A model generated the notes under the pieces. It saw only the letters and a list, made by a program, of their open reading frames with translations, was not told where the DNA came from and did no database searches. The translations under genes and the position numbers were made by a program. Below are positions 1-13,691 of a stretch of DNA of 64,000 bases, piece after piece (within the stretch, counting starts at the first letter, position 1; every line of letters starts with the position of its first letter). Source of the stretch: Myrica gale (lineage: Eukaryota; Streptophyta; Magnoliopsida; Fagales; Myricaceae); NCBI GenBank assembly GCA_963930655.1, contig OZ005620.1:2495001-2559000 (forward strand), read 5' to 3'.

Positions 1-3000
1 TGCGAGATCTACACCGGAGAGCACACCGAGCACATCTCCTACTCTTACTCTTTATGTTTGAATGTGATATTATGTTAGACTTTTGGACAACTTATTATAT
101 TTGTTATGAGTATTAATGATTATGATATTATGTTTGAATAGGTTATGATATTTGTCCATTTGATATGTTATTGATTATGAAATTACGTTGGAAATTTGAA
201 CATGTTATGATATTTGAATGATTATATTTTTTGCTTATATATGGTCATCAAATGGTCTTAATGGTCCAAAAAAGCCCAAGATAAATAACAAAACAGTGAA
301 AAAAATGAAAAGCCCCAAAAAATCCATTTATTCGGCCCAACGGTTACACGGTTTAAAAAATTACCGTGTAACCGTAACCGTTAATATCGTCACCAGCAAG
401 GAAGGTAATTGTGCCTTAGTGATGCAATAATGATGTCAAATATATGATTACGTCAATTGCGGTGAAGATTTTCGTCAAACCGTCATTTACACTATTGTTA
501 ATCACTCCTAAAAGCCATGCTAAAGCCCACCACTACTTAAATCCGGAAATCTCACATTACGCGAAGACCACCAGAACTTAATGATATTACCGTGATTCAA
601 ATTGTTGTTAAGAGCCAGCCCTAAATCCTAAGCACTGCCCGCACATTACTAAACCACCATCCCTAATATTACATTACCACTTCACATGATTACAAAACAA
701 TAACGACAATTGGGGAGTAAATTAGGTAATAGAGATGTACGGTCTATCTCTCCATCTAAGAAAACAATGACTTTTGAAGGTAATTTTTTTTCGGGTGACT
801 AGACATTGAACATTTACGTGACAGAGTCCAATATTTTATGTCTAGTAGACACACAGTTTAAATTCTATAAAAACATTTAATGTCAACTTCACAATGAGTC
901 ATTGATTCCTACATTTGTTGAAAGTCACTTATAGTCAAGATTTATTTTCAAATGAAATGGTGATTTTCAGGATGCTACTAATTTATCACTTAAAAGAAAA
1001 CAAGATCTTGCTTTGGACACTTCTTCCTCATAACTCATCTATAATAGAATAATGTCATATTCTTAGGTTGAACCGCGTAAATCTCCACCAATTTAACCAG
1101 AATAAATAATATTGAAACAAACATATTAAGTGCAACTGTTTTAAGTTTTTTAAGTGATTGCTATTCTAAATCTATCTAGGAAACTCTCAAAAATCTTGCA
1201 CTCTAAATTAAGAAGCAAACAATTATATTAAAAGCCTTTTGAGTTTAGAAGGAAGTGGAATCTATTTTCTATATATAATATTCCGAATATGCTAGAGAAT
1301 AATGACATTAATCGTTCTTGCATTTGTTTGTTCCTTTTTATGCTATCCGAGCTACAAATGTAATAGTGCATTGTAGAGGACAGATCTATCAAGACTTGCT
1401 AAGAATTATAATATATGTACGGCCACCTACATTCATCCATTGCTGGAGTCCTTTTCCTTCCTTTTCTTTTTCTTTCTCCACCCTTTCCCCTTTGTATTAT
1501 ATACAACATCACAGGAGATGGACAAATTTATCCGTCATTCAAATGGTCTCCCATCTTTTCCCAAACCCCACTTGAAAACTGCGGTATCAACTTGAATCAA
1601 TTGCTCACAAGACATTACCCATTCAAAACGACAAGAATAACACATGACGCAACATTCCACTCAGCACTTATTCTTCTGTGTGGCCAGATATCAGGCCGTC
1701 ATTAGCACTTGGGATTGAGAAATTTGGTGCAGTGTCCCCTTCACCCATTCCATTTGGCGCACTCTTTTCGTTCTCTCTTTTTTTTTTTCTTTTCTTTTTT
1801 GTGGGTAGCTGTTCATATATCCGAATTACTTAGCTTAGAAAGTCTGCGGGGGTACCATCGATCTTGTTGTCTTTTCCTTTCTTAACGAGATTAATGCAAA
1901 TTGCTAGACTCTCTCCAATGGTTTATAACGAGTATATTACTAATTAGTATTCGGAACAAGAAAATGGATTACCATCGCACTGCATAAGCATTACTTTCAA
2001 GCGTTCAGCTTATGCATCCCAAGATTCAAACCCACATCAATAGCCCCCCTACGATATGCTCGTGTGACTTTGCAGCAAGTTTTTCTAAGTTGCAGTTATG
2101 GAATTTACGAACTTCTTTGAACATCACTCTATCTTCGCTTTCATGGACTAAAAAGCTTAGTGCAGAGTGCTTGGTATCATGTCCACACACACTAATCTTC
2201 AAAGATACTGAATTTAAGTTCTAATAAGAAGTCACAATCCAGTCGAGCATTCGTTTGTCCCGTAATATTTGTTATTCATTCTTTGAGACACCAAATCTTA
2301 TCCAACAAATTAGTTATGCTGGCAATATTACGTGTACCTGTACAATAATCCATTGACGAGGATAGCTAGCGCAAGAGGATCATAGATTAATTATGTTTGG
2401 AAGCAGCAGCCACGAGCTAAGCATGAGTTCATCATCAAGAATTACCACACAAAAAAGTACATGGCCAATCTGTATGCGTCCTTTAGTGCTATCAACCTGA
2501 CAGCCTATGCTTGTGATCTGCACGAAAAAGTAGTACTGCCTTTTCAGAATTCCATGCTTTTCTTTCTTTCTTTCTTTTGCAGATAGTGATAGAACTTGTT
2601 GCAGAATAAAGAAGGCAGCATAGTTACCGGGGTTTAGATCCTCAAAAGAGAGAGAGAGAAATGGAGTGAAGAAGAAAAAAAATATTAAGGGGCTTATTTT
2701 ACCTAGATCTCTGCCAAAATGAATCACAATCATCCTATCACACAAAATGGAGGGGGAGAACAACTTCAAAATACATTTTCTTTTGCACAAACTTCCAAAT
2801 TTCTATCTCACAAAATTATCCACATTTTGTTCCCCCCCCCCCCCCATCTTCTCAAAAAACAATAGAACAGAAAACAGAATCCATTCTGAGTTCATGGGTT
2901 AGGTTAAGAGAACTCGAGAAATGCCAACTTCTTGAAATTATATATATTGGTTATATATAGAAGTGCAATAATAGAACGAGTGGCACGTTGATGTCTTTTG

Positions 3001-4654
3001 CATCTAATAATATGCACAACTTGGGAACTAAAGCAAGTGTGCACTTTCGGGTTGGGAGAGATTCAACGATCATGATTATTGCTTAAAGTGCAATTAATTT
3101 AGTGGGGATAGCATGCTTGAGCTTTTCATTTTTTTTGCTTCCTTTCCTTTAATCCTTTCCAATTATTTTATTTGTGCGCAAATGTCCCTTAAATGATGAC
3201 GAAAAGGTGACGATTTCCTTAAAGAACCTATAAATGGGGGATATTTGCACTTTTGTTTTGTCATACGCCTACATTATCTAATCCGATTTAACTACAGCAT
3301 CCAGATAGTGCCGGTGTAGCAGGACAAAAAGGTGCATAGGATCTTATCAGCATGCTTGTATTTTCTCAAACTACTGTAGCCATGCTTGGACGGCGACAAG
3401 TAACTCAATAATGTTTCGATGCTTAATTGGCCAAAGAAAACAAGACAATATATATATAAGAGAGATCGGTATTGTATATTGTCTTACATTCTGGTGTAAA
3501 CATGAGTACGTAGGATCATCTCAAACTGATCAATGCTCCTGTTGATACTTCGACCAAGTCGTAAAATATGGTTTTCTCTGTTCCTTTTTGGTGTGTCTTC
3601 TTGCGTACGTATTATATATATTTTGATTCTTCCAACATTTACATGCATGCGTACGTACGTATTCCCAATAGGATAGTGGCTAATAAAAAATAAACGAGGT
3701 TGAAGAATATTTTATTTGATGGACGTTGGACAATCATGAAGACCTTTTCTTTTCCATACTCATAACTTGAGAAGAAATTAAAATGCAAACCTTAAATGTC
3801 ATATATTCAAGCAATTAGGGTACTCATGTAACAAGTTGGTGGGACATGTGTAATGCTTTTGAGGAGATTAAAATTCATTGATAATGAAGGATGGTGATAG
3901 ATCACTTTGTACCCCATTGGTGCGATGATCATCAAGTATTATTTCATGAAAGTCAAGATTGTAGGCAAGTGAATTGCTACGCATGACATAATGACGAGGA
4001 GAACTTATACATACTTCAATTGTCAAAGCAAGACGTACACAAGTTTGGTGGTTGTTAATTAGATAGCCTTAATATTCATTGTTTTTTGAATAACTATTGA
4101 TTCTGGACAAAAGTACAAGTGAGTCAAGGAGTAGTTAGAGTTAAGACATGACTTAATATATTGAAGATAATATGAAAGTATTTGCATGTAGAAGAAAAAA
4201 GAAAAAAAAAAGAAATCAAAGAGGCCGCCCCAAAGATATCAGAATAGTGGATCTGGAAATTACACTACTATTGAAAGTCCCACCGAAGCAAAAGATCAAT
4301 TGGAGGATTATTTTCTCAATTTGAGGCTTAAACTTCTTTTGACATTGGAGTAAACCATGAAGATTGAAGGAGCCAAATAATATCACATAGGCCACTAGCG
4401 ATCATCTTCTTTTGTACTACTTTCTGATTTGGTTGGTGGGGGACCTCATAAGAGGCAAGCAAGGTTCATGACCTTCCACCTCCCAAGAATATTCTGGAAC
4501 ATAATTTATAGATAAATTGTAATTAACAACAAGCGCCTAAAACTTCTGAGCCAGACCTGGTACTTTCTTACATGAACATATATGAAACCTTAATTTAACA
4601 TTGTAGAACTTGTCGTCTTAGTGATGAGTCCTCCAGTATGTAACTACGTACGTA
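1..4654. other. Intergenic DNA, no gene recognised
   Basis: No reading frame here resembles a known protein and the longest open frames are low-complexity. The stretch is AT-rich. It contains a run of 14 C near 2825-2840, a TC-rich tract near 1740-1800 and a short inverted repeat (AGACAATATA / TATATTGTCT) near 3443-3484. Its right part would be the downstream flank of the MYB gene. I see no RNA gene or complete mobile element. Confidence 0.5.
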
Positions 4655-5935
4655 CTAGTACTGCTTTTCTCCCATGTCTAATGTGTTTAACACATTTAAT
4701 TCAATATCAGTGAAATAATCGAAACCAAAATCATGAATACCGAAATCCTGACAATCCAATAACCACGCACAGTTCTCCTCCAAGGATGGAAAGCCCATAT
4801 TGTGGCAAGTATTTTGCCCCTCAAGTACCGGACTTTCCCATGACGCATCGACTATGGGAGCTTCGTTTAGCCACAAGCTGTTCACTAAAGAGTCATTACT
4901 GCAAATACTGTCCAACAGAAGGGACTCATCACTGGAACAATTGTCATTCTGTGAGCTCGAGGTGTCCTCTGAGTGGATGATGCTATGATCAATCTCCGGC
5001 ACACAATTGTTTCCAGATTCTTGCAGGTGACTACCAATATTTGATGTCGTTTCTTCAGAAACAGGTTGTTTAGTAAGTGGTTCGTGAGTGGCGGGATCGA
5101 TTCCCATCTTCAGAAGCTTTTTCTTGATATGGGTGTTCCAGTGATTCTTAATCTCATTGTCAGTTCTTCCTGGCAATCTGGCTGCAATCTTGGACCACCT
5201 AGGGGATAAGATTCATCAAAAAGGATAAGCACGAGTACATAATATTATATATAGCTATATTCAATTTTGAAGATAACCTGCAGTATGGCTTGCTTTGATG
5301 CTAAGTAAACCCAGAAAATCAGAAAATGCACCATGAACAACCAATAACTAGGCAGGTGTTGTACCAATTTCAAAACCATGCAAACAATGGGCGTACGTTC
5401 TTTTCAAATGAGTCAACGGCAAGTTTCCTTGTCAAGTACGTCCTCTATAAGCTTTTTCAAATGTATTTCTATATACCTTTTTCAACTATATGATTGAAGA
5501 CAGATGTAGCAAATAAGTTTATACATACCAATAAGAGTGTAATATTCTAACATACCGAACATGAATTATGATCACAAGAAGCCATTAACCAAATCATTGA
5601 AGGTAAAAATGTTCCAAGCACAACATAATGCAGGATGATGGAACATGCCATTAAGAAAGGATTTTGAGCGACCTATTGCCAAGACGCGCATGAAGATCAA
5701 TAACGAATTGTTCTTCAGCTTCACTGAGGAGGCCTCTCTTTAGGTCAGGACGGAGATAGTTTGTCCAACGAAGCCGACAACTCTTGCCACAGCGTCGGAG
5801 ACCGGCGAGCTTAGGGACTGCACGCCAACAGCACTGGCCATTGGCGAGGATGAAGTTGATGAGTTTCTTGTCTTCCTCGGCCGTCCACGGGCCTTTCTTT
5901 ACCCCAAGTTTGTCACAGCATGGTTGTCTCCCCAT
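4655..5935 (-). CDS. R2R3-MYB transcription factor (2 exons, 268 aa)
   Basis: A nuclear DNA-binding transcription factor. Exons are 5935-5673 and 5198-4655, and the junction (AATAG/GT ... CTAG/GTGG) restores the R3 helix. R2 spans residues 13-63 with Trp17, Trp37 and Trp57. R3 spans 66-116 with Trp89 and Trp108, and the joined sequence [20 protein letters not shown] is canonical. The N-terminus MGRQPCCDK and the linker after R3 ([16 protein letters not shown]) are typical of the plant group containing MYB20, MYB42, MYB43 and MYB85, which act in secondary-wall and lignin control. That assignment is from memory of the family. The C-terminal half is acidic and Ser/Asn-rich, as in activation regions. 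The common first MYB intron, inside R2, is absent. The start is the only Met before the MYB repeat. The exact orthologue is not resolved. Confidence 0.93.
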
Positions 5936-6012
5936 ATCACTGGCCTAGTATTACAAATCTAATACAAAGTCTCACGTAGCTGCTTGTAATGACCCAAAAG
6001 CCCCACACCCAC

Positions 6013-6024
6013 CTTTATATAAAA
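6013..6024 (-). promoter_or_regulatory. Probable TATA box of the MYB gene
   Basis: Read on the minus strand this is TTTTATATAAAG, about 80 bases upstream of the MYB start codon. That is a plausible distance for a plant core promoter with a short 5' leader. No transcript start was available to confirm it. Confidence 0.55.
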
Positions 6025-9000
6025 CACCCACCCTTCCCAGCCAAACTTGTTGAATATAATATGAACACACTCAGAAGACAACATATTGGGGAGAGAGGAG
6101 GAGACAGAGATAGCGGGGGCCACCATTGGGTTATGAAAAGGACGTGGGAACTAAAATGTGGGGGTTCCCGTCTGCCCTGCTGGCTGCTACATAATATGGG
6201 TGATTGTGAAAGATTGGTGACCCAAAGGCAGAGCTCCATGTAATTAAGCATCCAAACAAAATTTACTACCCATTTTCCTCACACAAACCCACTCCCCCAG
6301 ATTGCACTCTTACTCAACCATTCCATCACCCATTTCGTCATCATCACGTTTACATGTCCTCATCGTTGTACGTAGAGTATGATATAGTGTTGCAAATTAT
6401 TATTAATCACCGCGCATCTACCCTTTCGTTTAGAGGGATTAAACCCCTGGATGGATCTGATATCATGATGATCAGGAAATTAATCCTTATACGGCACCTA
6501 AAATCTTTTTTTTTTCTTTAGTTTTGTCAAGGCTGTGGCGCCTAAGTTTAAGACCAACGGTTTTATGGTTCTTTCAAGTACTGTCAATCACTGCAAGCCA
6601 TCAAATTGCAGTATTGGATTTTTGTGGCGGCAGAGCCGCCTCTACATTTCCAATAATCTCCTTAAGTAGTGTTTCCTCTTCAACTATTGTGAAAACATAA
6701 TTATGCAAATGGGTGAGGCATCCAAGTTTGACTTGATAGATCCTAAGTTCGTCACAACTATAACTTCCACCAAGAACCAAATTTTGTTAAATCTCTCGCG
6801 CCACTTTTTCTTTTTGCAGACAAAATGTATTCAGTATGCCATCGAGTTCGAATTTGATCTTGATCAAAATTTTAAATGCTTTGCTATGCAAAGTCCTAAT
6901 GCTACGTACTGAACTTTGAATCTTGAGACGTTAGGTCGAACTCAGATAGAAATAAAGGTACTAACTGCAAGACTAGTGCTGATTCGTCTGATGGAATATA
7001 CTCTAATTAAAGTCTTCTTTGATTTCAAAGTTTGAATGGGCATCTTTTTCTTTTTCCTTTTGATCTCTTGAGGACATTGACCAGCTTAGATGCATAATGT
7101 TTAATAACAAGAAAACCGCTGCATGCAGCAAGTGATCACCAATTTATTTAACACCCCCCCCCCCCAAAAAAAAAAATGTGATCACCAATTTGATGAAAGA
7201 GCAATGACTGATGATCATTGAGAGATAAGGGGTTCAACGTTAGTTAATCTATTAACATCACACTAAATATATCCAAGGGCTAAGATTTCGTATAATACGT
7301 TTGCATCGAGAGATTCAAAGTCAAAATTATTGAAATAGACAAGAAATGAATTCCTACCTATCAAATAAAAGATAATTGGAAGCTTGCTAAATAAGGAAGA
7401 AGCTCATTATCGTTCTGATAATTATGTGACATCTCTTTCTTCTATTCACATGATCATTACCATCCTGCCAATTCTTGTATAAAACATAATCAATAGTTGG
7501 AATGTAATATATTCATAGCAGTAGTACTAGTAGTGGCTTCTCCATCCCGGGTAAGAATTGTCAAAAACAATTGCCGAACTTCTCGGATCTTCCGTCATAT
7601 ATTGACTAAGTGCACTTGCAATGACATTATATTACCCTATTGATATATTGTTGACAAACAATTTTTTTTAAAACTAGATTATTTGAACCTCTAAGGATAT
7701 TGTTACAAAAAATATGGATTAGTTTCTTTTCAATTTTTAAACAATTTCAGTGAATTCAGACGTAACATTTGGTTGTAAAGTATATTACTATATGGAGGGA
7801 TTGAAAATAATCTAACTTAGGGATTTATAACTCATATGTACGTAATATATAGGAAACTGATCATGAATTGGGCAGTCTGATCCTTTCCCCGTATTGGGTC
7901 ACTTAAAAGTGAAGTCATGCAGTTTGCAAAATGGTAGGAGAAATAGGATCAGAAAGATGTGCTGCCAATCACCGAATCATGATCTCTTGCAGCTTCTTGC
8001 ATGTTGTTCTTATTTTCCTCTTCTACAAAGCAATAATCGATACTTTAACCTCGTCCACTCGATCTCATACACATATATGTTTGCGTGCAAATCTTAGTAA
8101 AAACAGACCCCCAACAATGGTTTTAGTTTCTTCGACACGGACCACATGATATGCATATTAATTATTATATATGTTCATACTGGCACGAAACAATACAGGC
8201 TGTCTTCCACGTATAAGTAATTAATTCTAGATTGTTGTATTTCGCTGATCGCATTCTAGGTTAACTGATTGGTTAGTTTAAGAATCCAATTGATATGCAC
8301 TGATCTTGGTGTATTGTCATATACTTTGCTCGATCGATCGATACGTACATCAGATTTCCTAACATCTTATCTTAGTATCTTACAGTTGATTAAGACTAAC
8401 CAGAGGAAATTCTCAGCTTGCCATGACACATGTCGTGCCAAGAGAACCTCCACCTCAAAATTGATTTCAACAACTTGACCTTATTATGTGTGATCAGATT
8501 TTGGGATATATATGGTCAATTTGTTAGATTTTCTGTGTAGTTGATGATCCAATTTGTTGGACTTTGACTTGTATCTCTGGATGTAGGTGGGTATAGTTCA
8601 ACGTAGGGCCCAGCTTATCTCTCGACCAGATCAATAGCAGCGTTTCCCACTCGGATGAGCTGTCTACAAATTATGAAAAGCCCTAGTTTTTGCAAACTCC
8701 TACTCCTCTTCCTATGTACCCAAATCAAGTACGCCAATATATATATAGTATATATGTACTTTGGAGTGCCAAATGTTACAAATCCATTAGAAAATATTAC
8801 ATGACTTGCAAGCCATTACAAATAGACATTGATTTTTTATGGGTATATAGTTTTCCTGTGCAATATATATGTTTCGGCCAGGTTTTGTTTTTCTATAACC
8901 ACATGATATACTTTGCCCACAAGGAAGTACCGGAATGGGGTGGTGAAGTCACTTGGGATTCAACTTCAATAATTTATAACATGGTGCTCACCTATGGAAA

Positions 9001-9991
9001 ACCCACACTTGCTGGATGATCATGATCTCCCAACCAGTCTAGTAAAACAAAGCCAACCACGTAGAAGTTCTCAGGTCCCAATTAAACTCGTGGTGGCAGA
9101 TAATCTTAGAAGGTATTTTTTTTTCAGATTTTGTAGATATAGGTAGGTGGTGTAAGGTAGGTATGTCTTCTGATATACATGCCCATATAAGAATTAGGGA
9201 ACAAAGTAAGGGACGTGACCTTGCTTAAGTAAGGATCGCAACTGATAATTGGTTTAAGTTTAAGCTCAGCCAATTTGCATCATGAGCTTTTGAACACTCT
9301 CATGACACGATATCTATCGCCAAAAACATAACATTAACTTCATGGTAGGTGTCAATAATTTTCTAGTCATCTTCCGCTGCCTGGTGTGGAAGGCTCCTCC
9401 TTGTTAAATATTTATGAACTGATCTTCTATAGAGTTTCCCAGAAAACAAACAAGAAAGGTGAAAAAGGAAAGAAATAGATAGCAGAAATGATATGAAGTG
9501 ACATTGTGAACTGATCTGATGTTTTAATATACTCCTCTGGGAATATGTTTTATTTCCTGTTGTTACCTAGACTTGGCCCCTTTTTTTGTACAGTCCTTGA
9601 GAATCAATACACTTACCAGTTACCTAAAAAAATACATATTATGTTCTATATCAGTTTTAATTATCTATATATGTGGAGATATTATTCTATTTTACCATAC
9701 ATGCACATACTCATGTCTGATCAAACTTGCCAATCATGGACAGATACAATATCTTGTATATAGTTTACAATGTTCCCATTCCTAACTTGTTACTTACGTA
9801 CGTACGTACTTAATTATACCATGGCCACGATATCGTCTTCTTTGTAAACTGTTACAGGAGTACTACCAAAGCATGTGGTCAGGGAGTCCCCCTCCCCAAG
9901 TTGTTCTCCTCCCATCTAAACGAATTAATTTAATTCCATAGGTCTCCTTTGGGTACAATTTCAAGACAAAAATGATTATATGCATTATTTA

Positions 9992-9994
<3 letters not shown>

Positions 9995-10072
<78 letters not shown>
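9995..10072. repeat. Compound microsatellite (AT)n(GT)n
   Basis: About 23 AT units run directly into about 15 GT units. It should be highly polymorphic in length. Confidence 0.97.
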
Positions 10073-10074
<2 letters not shown>

Positions 10075-10213
10075 AACACGCAAGACATTGAGGAAAAATT
10101 CGTTACGAAATCATATAACTAAGGCTAGTAATTACAATCATTAATGCTATGACACGCTGCATAAAGCATTTTACATCATGTTCTCAAAAATTGTGCTTAT
10201 AGCTAGATGCATG

Positions 10214-10261
<48 letters not shown>
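10214..10261. repeat. Compound microsatellite (CT)n(AT)n
   Basis: About 12 CT units are followed by about 11 AT units, roughly 150 bp from the AT/GT repeat. Confidence 0.97.
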
Positions 10262-12641
10262 CCCACTAATTATTTGTGTTGATTAATATGACAAGCCATA
10301 GCTAAATTAAACATCACCATCGCTTAAGCACACCTTAAATTGACTCATGACTAGCAACCTATTGAAATTTACAGAACTTTGAGAACTATTCTCTAAAGCA
10401 ATTGATCAGTAATATGTACTGCAGCTAGCTATTACATTGCAGTTATTTATAAAATTACTTAAAGCTGCTAATTACGTAGGTAACTCTAAGACATGCAGTC
10501 GTCATTAAGGTATACAGTTTTTTCAACAACCAAAAGTACCCAACAAAGTAGACAGAAAGCTTGTCAAAGACTGATCACAAGCCACGGAGGTCGTCTACGC
10601 CAAAACTTGGTTTTCAAACGTATGAGATTGGCAAATATATGAGCATCTGAGCTAATCGCGTGCACACACTTGACCTAATCAGTCTACTGACACAATTGAA
10701 GCATTAATCAATTGGAAGCGAGACCATTTTTCAGAGATTTGAAAGGTCGAAATAAATCAATTCCGTAATTAGTGGTCTAAGAATACGACGTCTAAAGGAT
10801 GGAATATCTTGATTTACTGGACGACCCGAGATTTTGTTCTTTTTGTCCTACAAGACACAATAAAGGGGTAGCATAAATGTCTAACTGGAGTTAAAAGGTT
10901 GGTAGGAAAGTGGGAAAGCGAGTTTGTTGTTGTATTTGTTGATTTGTGGATGACCTAAAACGCCCAATCGAATATGGACAGGACAAGAGGCTCATGAGGT
11001 TGATATATATAGACTTTATGACCTTTTATTTCAGCTGCTTTGGTATGGAAATGTTTTCTTCTTCTTCTTTTGTGGTCAGAAAACGATATCAAACTGCATG
11101 AGAGGTGAAAACCTCCATCCAAACATACACGTACCCCGCGAAAGCAAACTCTCATCTCACAATATTATTTATGCATTATGCTTGTCTTGATAGTAATCGT
11201 ACGAGTTCTAGTATTGCTGTATTCGAAAAACTCGTGTCTGAACAAGATGGCTCACCTATACGGCCATACGGGGTTGATGGGAAACTAAATCATCAGCAAA
11301 GCATTGCAGCAAAATATTAGAACTTTTTATTCAAGATGACATCTCGTTGGCAGACAACTCCGTGGTCGGTTTGTAGTCAAGTAAAACTTGAGGTCTGAAA
11401 ACGAGTGGGATTCTTCAAAATCAATCCCCAGATTAGCCATGTGAAGCAAGTCTTGCTTCAACCCAAAGGAGAATCGCCTTGCTTTGGTACTACGACCTCC
11501 AAAAATTTGGGCGTCTTTACTAGTACTTTACATGAGATTGACGCATAAACGAAAACTGGCATTTCTCAAACTAAAAGATGGATTAAAATGTTCAGAAAAA
11601 TAATATAAATATAAGATTCAACTTTTTATTTATTTTTATTTTAGTAGAACTTTAACACCAGAATAATCGATCTTTAGGTGTTTTAACATGTTAACATTAG
11701 GTAATTAATGTTGACACTTAAAACTGCTCCTACACTCCGAGCACCAGCTAAATCAGGAATCAAATAATCAAACCAATGACATATAAAGCATAACCACTTG
11801 TCACAGAAAACGTGACCTCGGCCACTAATTTTTCTGCAAAAGAAATGCTATTTTCAAAGTGGATTGACGGTGGAACCCTGGACAAAGCTATATTCTCTTG
11901 AAGCAGATCTATCACGAGATCCCCATCGGCACGATATGTTTTTTTTTTTTTTTGTTGAAACATCTGTTTATATATCGAAAAAACACAAAAACAAAAATTA
12001 CAAGTTAGAAAAATAAAGAAAAGATCCACAAGGGATTTTACAAGCGGTGAGTTGAGGAGTCAACAATAAAGTGATTTTGAAGGAGAATACAAGATCCTTG
12101 AATGTGTCGAGTTCGAAGCGCATCGTCACGAGATGTTACTTCGCTTTAAATGGTGTCAAAGTCTCATCAGCTGATCATGATTATGAGCAAAGACTGAGGA
12201 TCAGGCTGCCACTCTAGGAGACTATGACGCAGAAGTGGATTCCAGAACAAAATGACCCATGGGCAGCAACCACTTCATCGACAATGCACAACGGAGCCCT
12301 GTCTAGTCGAACACTAGATAGTATATTATAGTCGCCTAAATAACGCACGAAGGTAGGATAAGATTGTCCCTTCGCCCTGTGGGCAACAAGATAGAATAGA
12401 CAAAAGCAGACACTGTCCAAGTCCCGTAACGACAAAACAGATTGCTTTTTGCCCTTTGGGTACTACCAGTACCACCCATCCATGTCCGAAACTACATTAA
12501 CGCAACCACAGGTCCTGAAAGGGGGAAAAAACAGATGGCTGAAAAACGACAAAGTCGTCCTCTTGTCTATGACAGATGATGGTTTAACTTTTTCTTGCAC
12601 GCCACTGATGTCCTGCTTTCGTAAGAATAACATAGCAGTGG

Positions 12642-12932
12642 ATGGGTGGTACAGGTACGAAAATTTGAACCCGAAACCCGAATTTTTCAGGTTTATTTGT
12701 GAAGAAACCCGAATTCGAACCCGAAAATCCGAAAATATCGGGTCGAAACGGATCGGTCCGGTTCGAAAAAGGTGGGTCACGGGGTGATGGCGTTATATTT
12801 TCGGGTTCGGGCCGGGTTCGGGTTTAATTTCGGGTTTGCTCATATACCCGAACCCGAAATTTGGTTTTTATTTACATAGCAATTTCGGAGGGCCGGTTCA
12901 GGTTGTCGGGTCTCGTGTTTTTTACCCACCCC
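12642..12932. mobile_element. Small non-autonomous hAT-type element
   Basis: A 291-bp segment bounded by the direct repeat TAGCAGTGG (12633-12641 and 12933-12941), consistent with an 8-bp hAT duplication plus one shared base. The ends are imperfect inverted repeats (ATGGGTGGTA against AGGGGTGGGTA read inward). The interior is packed with short GGGTTCGGG and CCCGAACCC blocks in both orientations, like the subterminal repeats of plant hAT MITEs. It encodes nothing. The exact termini could shift by one or two bases. Confidence 0.75.
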
Positions 12933-12941
12933 TAGCAGTGG

Positions 12942-13691
12942 GGAACAACACTCCTGCGCTTCACACTGCATCCTCCGCCAATGGATGCAATAAGCGACAG
13001 TCTCCTTTAACATAAATAAAATAACTCTTTGTTGATCCACGAGTCCATCGACGCCTTTTTATTTTTTCCGAATAAACGTGTTGGTCCATCAACTTTATCA
13101 TGCTAGCACAGTCTTATGTTCTAGGGGCCATAACCCAGACACACAAGCCCAAAAGCTCTGATTTGGTTTGAGAATAAAATAAACAACCTCGCTCCTACAT
13201 GAAAAATAATTTGACAGAGAATTATATATCCGATGGGCACGACTGTTAACATAACATCCATGAGCTGCAAGCTCAAGCCCAAGAGCGGGCAAGGCTAGTT
13301 CTGGGCGATCCAACCTTTTTTTTTTTTCTAAAGCGATCCAACCTATTTGATCATTGCATACTATTACCCTTCTCAAATTTCCGTGCCAAACGAAACGCTG
13401 ATCAGGAAAAGAACCTGAAAAACGAAAGGTACAAGTACGTCCAATAAACACATTCCTCGGTCTTAACGATGCATGCCGCCCTACAAGAACATACCAGTAA
13501 GATTGATAATTAAAAAAAAACATTCTATTAAACCGCTTCTAAAATCCAAAATGCAACCTCAAGGTTACATATAACTCACACAAGTATAAGTTGGCATCAA
13601 TAATACAACCTGTAGGTTACATCAAAGACCCCGCTGCCTGAACTTACAGAAAGTTTATCCCCCACAAGCAAAATGAAAATATTAAACCAGT
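12942..13691. other. Intergenic and 3' flank of the HIP gene
   Basis: No gene is recognised. The part next to 13691 is presumably the HIP 3' untranslated region. The minus-strand open frame 13523-13098 has no recognisable domain. Confidence 0.5.

Larger units (their letters stand above)
6025..12632. other. Intergenic DNA with simple repeats
   Basis: No open frame here looks like a real protein. The DNA is AT-rich with frequent ACGTACGT and GATCGATC palindromes, for example near 8332-8348 and 9796-9808. A run of C followed by a run of A lies near 7147-7177. The distal part of the MYB promoter must lie in the first kilobases. From 11690 to 12450 there are no recognisable domains on either strand. 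Confidence 0.5.

Noticed and set aside
2380-2790. 136-codon minus-strand frame
   Set aside because: Low-complexity Phe/Ser-rich sequence from GA/TC tracts with no domain.
3443-3484. Possible microRNA-type hairpin
   Set aside because: The stem is only about 10 bp and AT-rich. Too short for a plant miRNA precursor.
13098-13523. 141-codon minus-strand frame downstream of HIP
   Set aside because: No domain, and includes poly-A-derived lysine runs. Probably chance.
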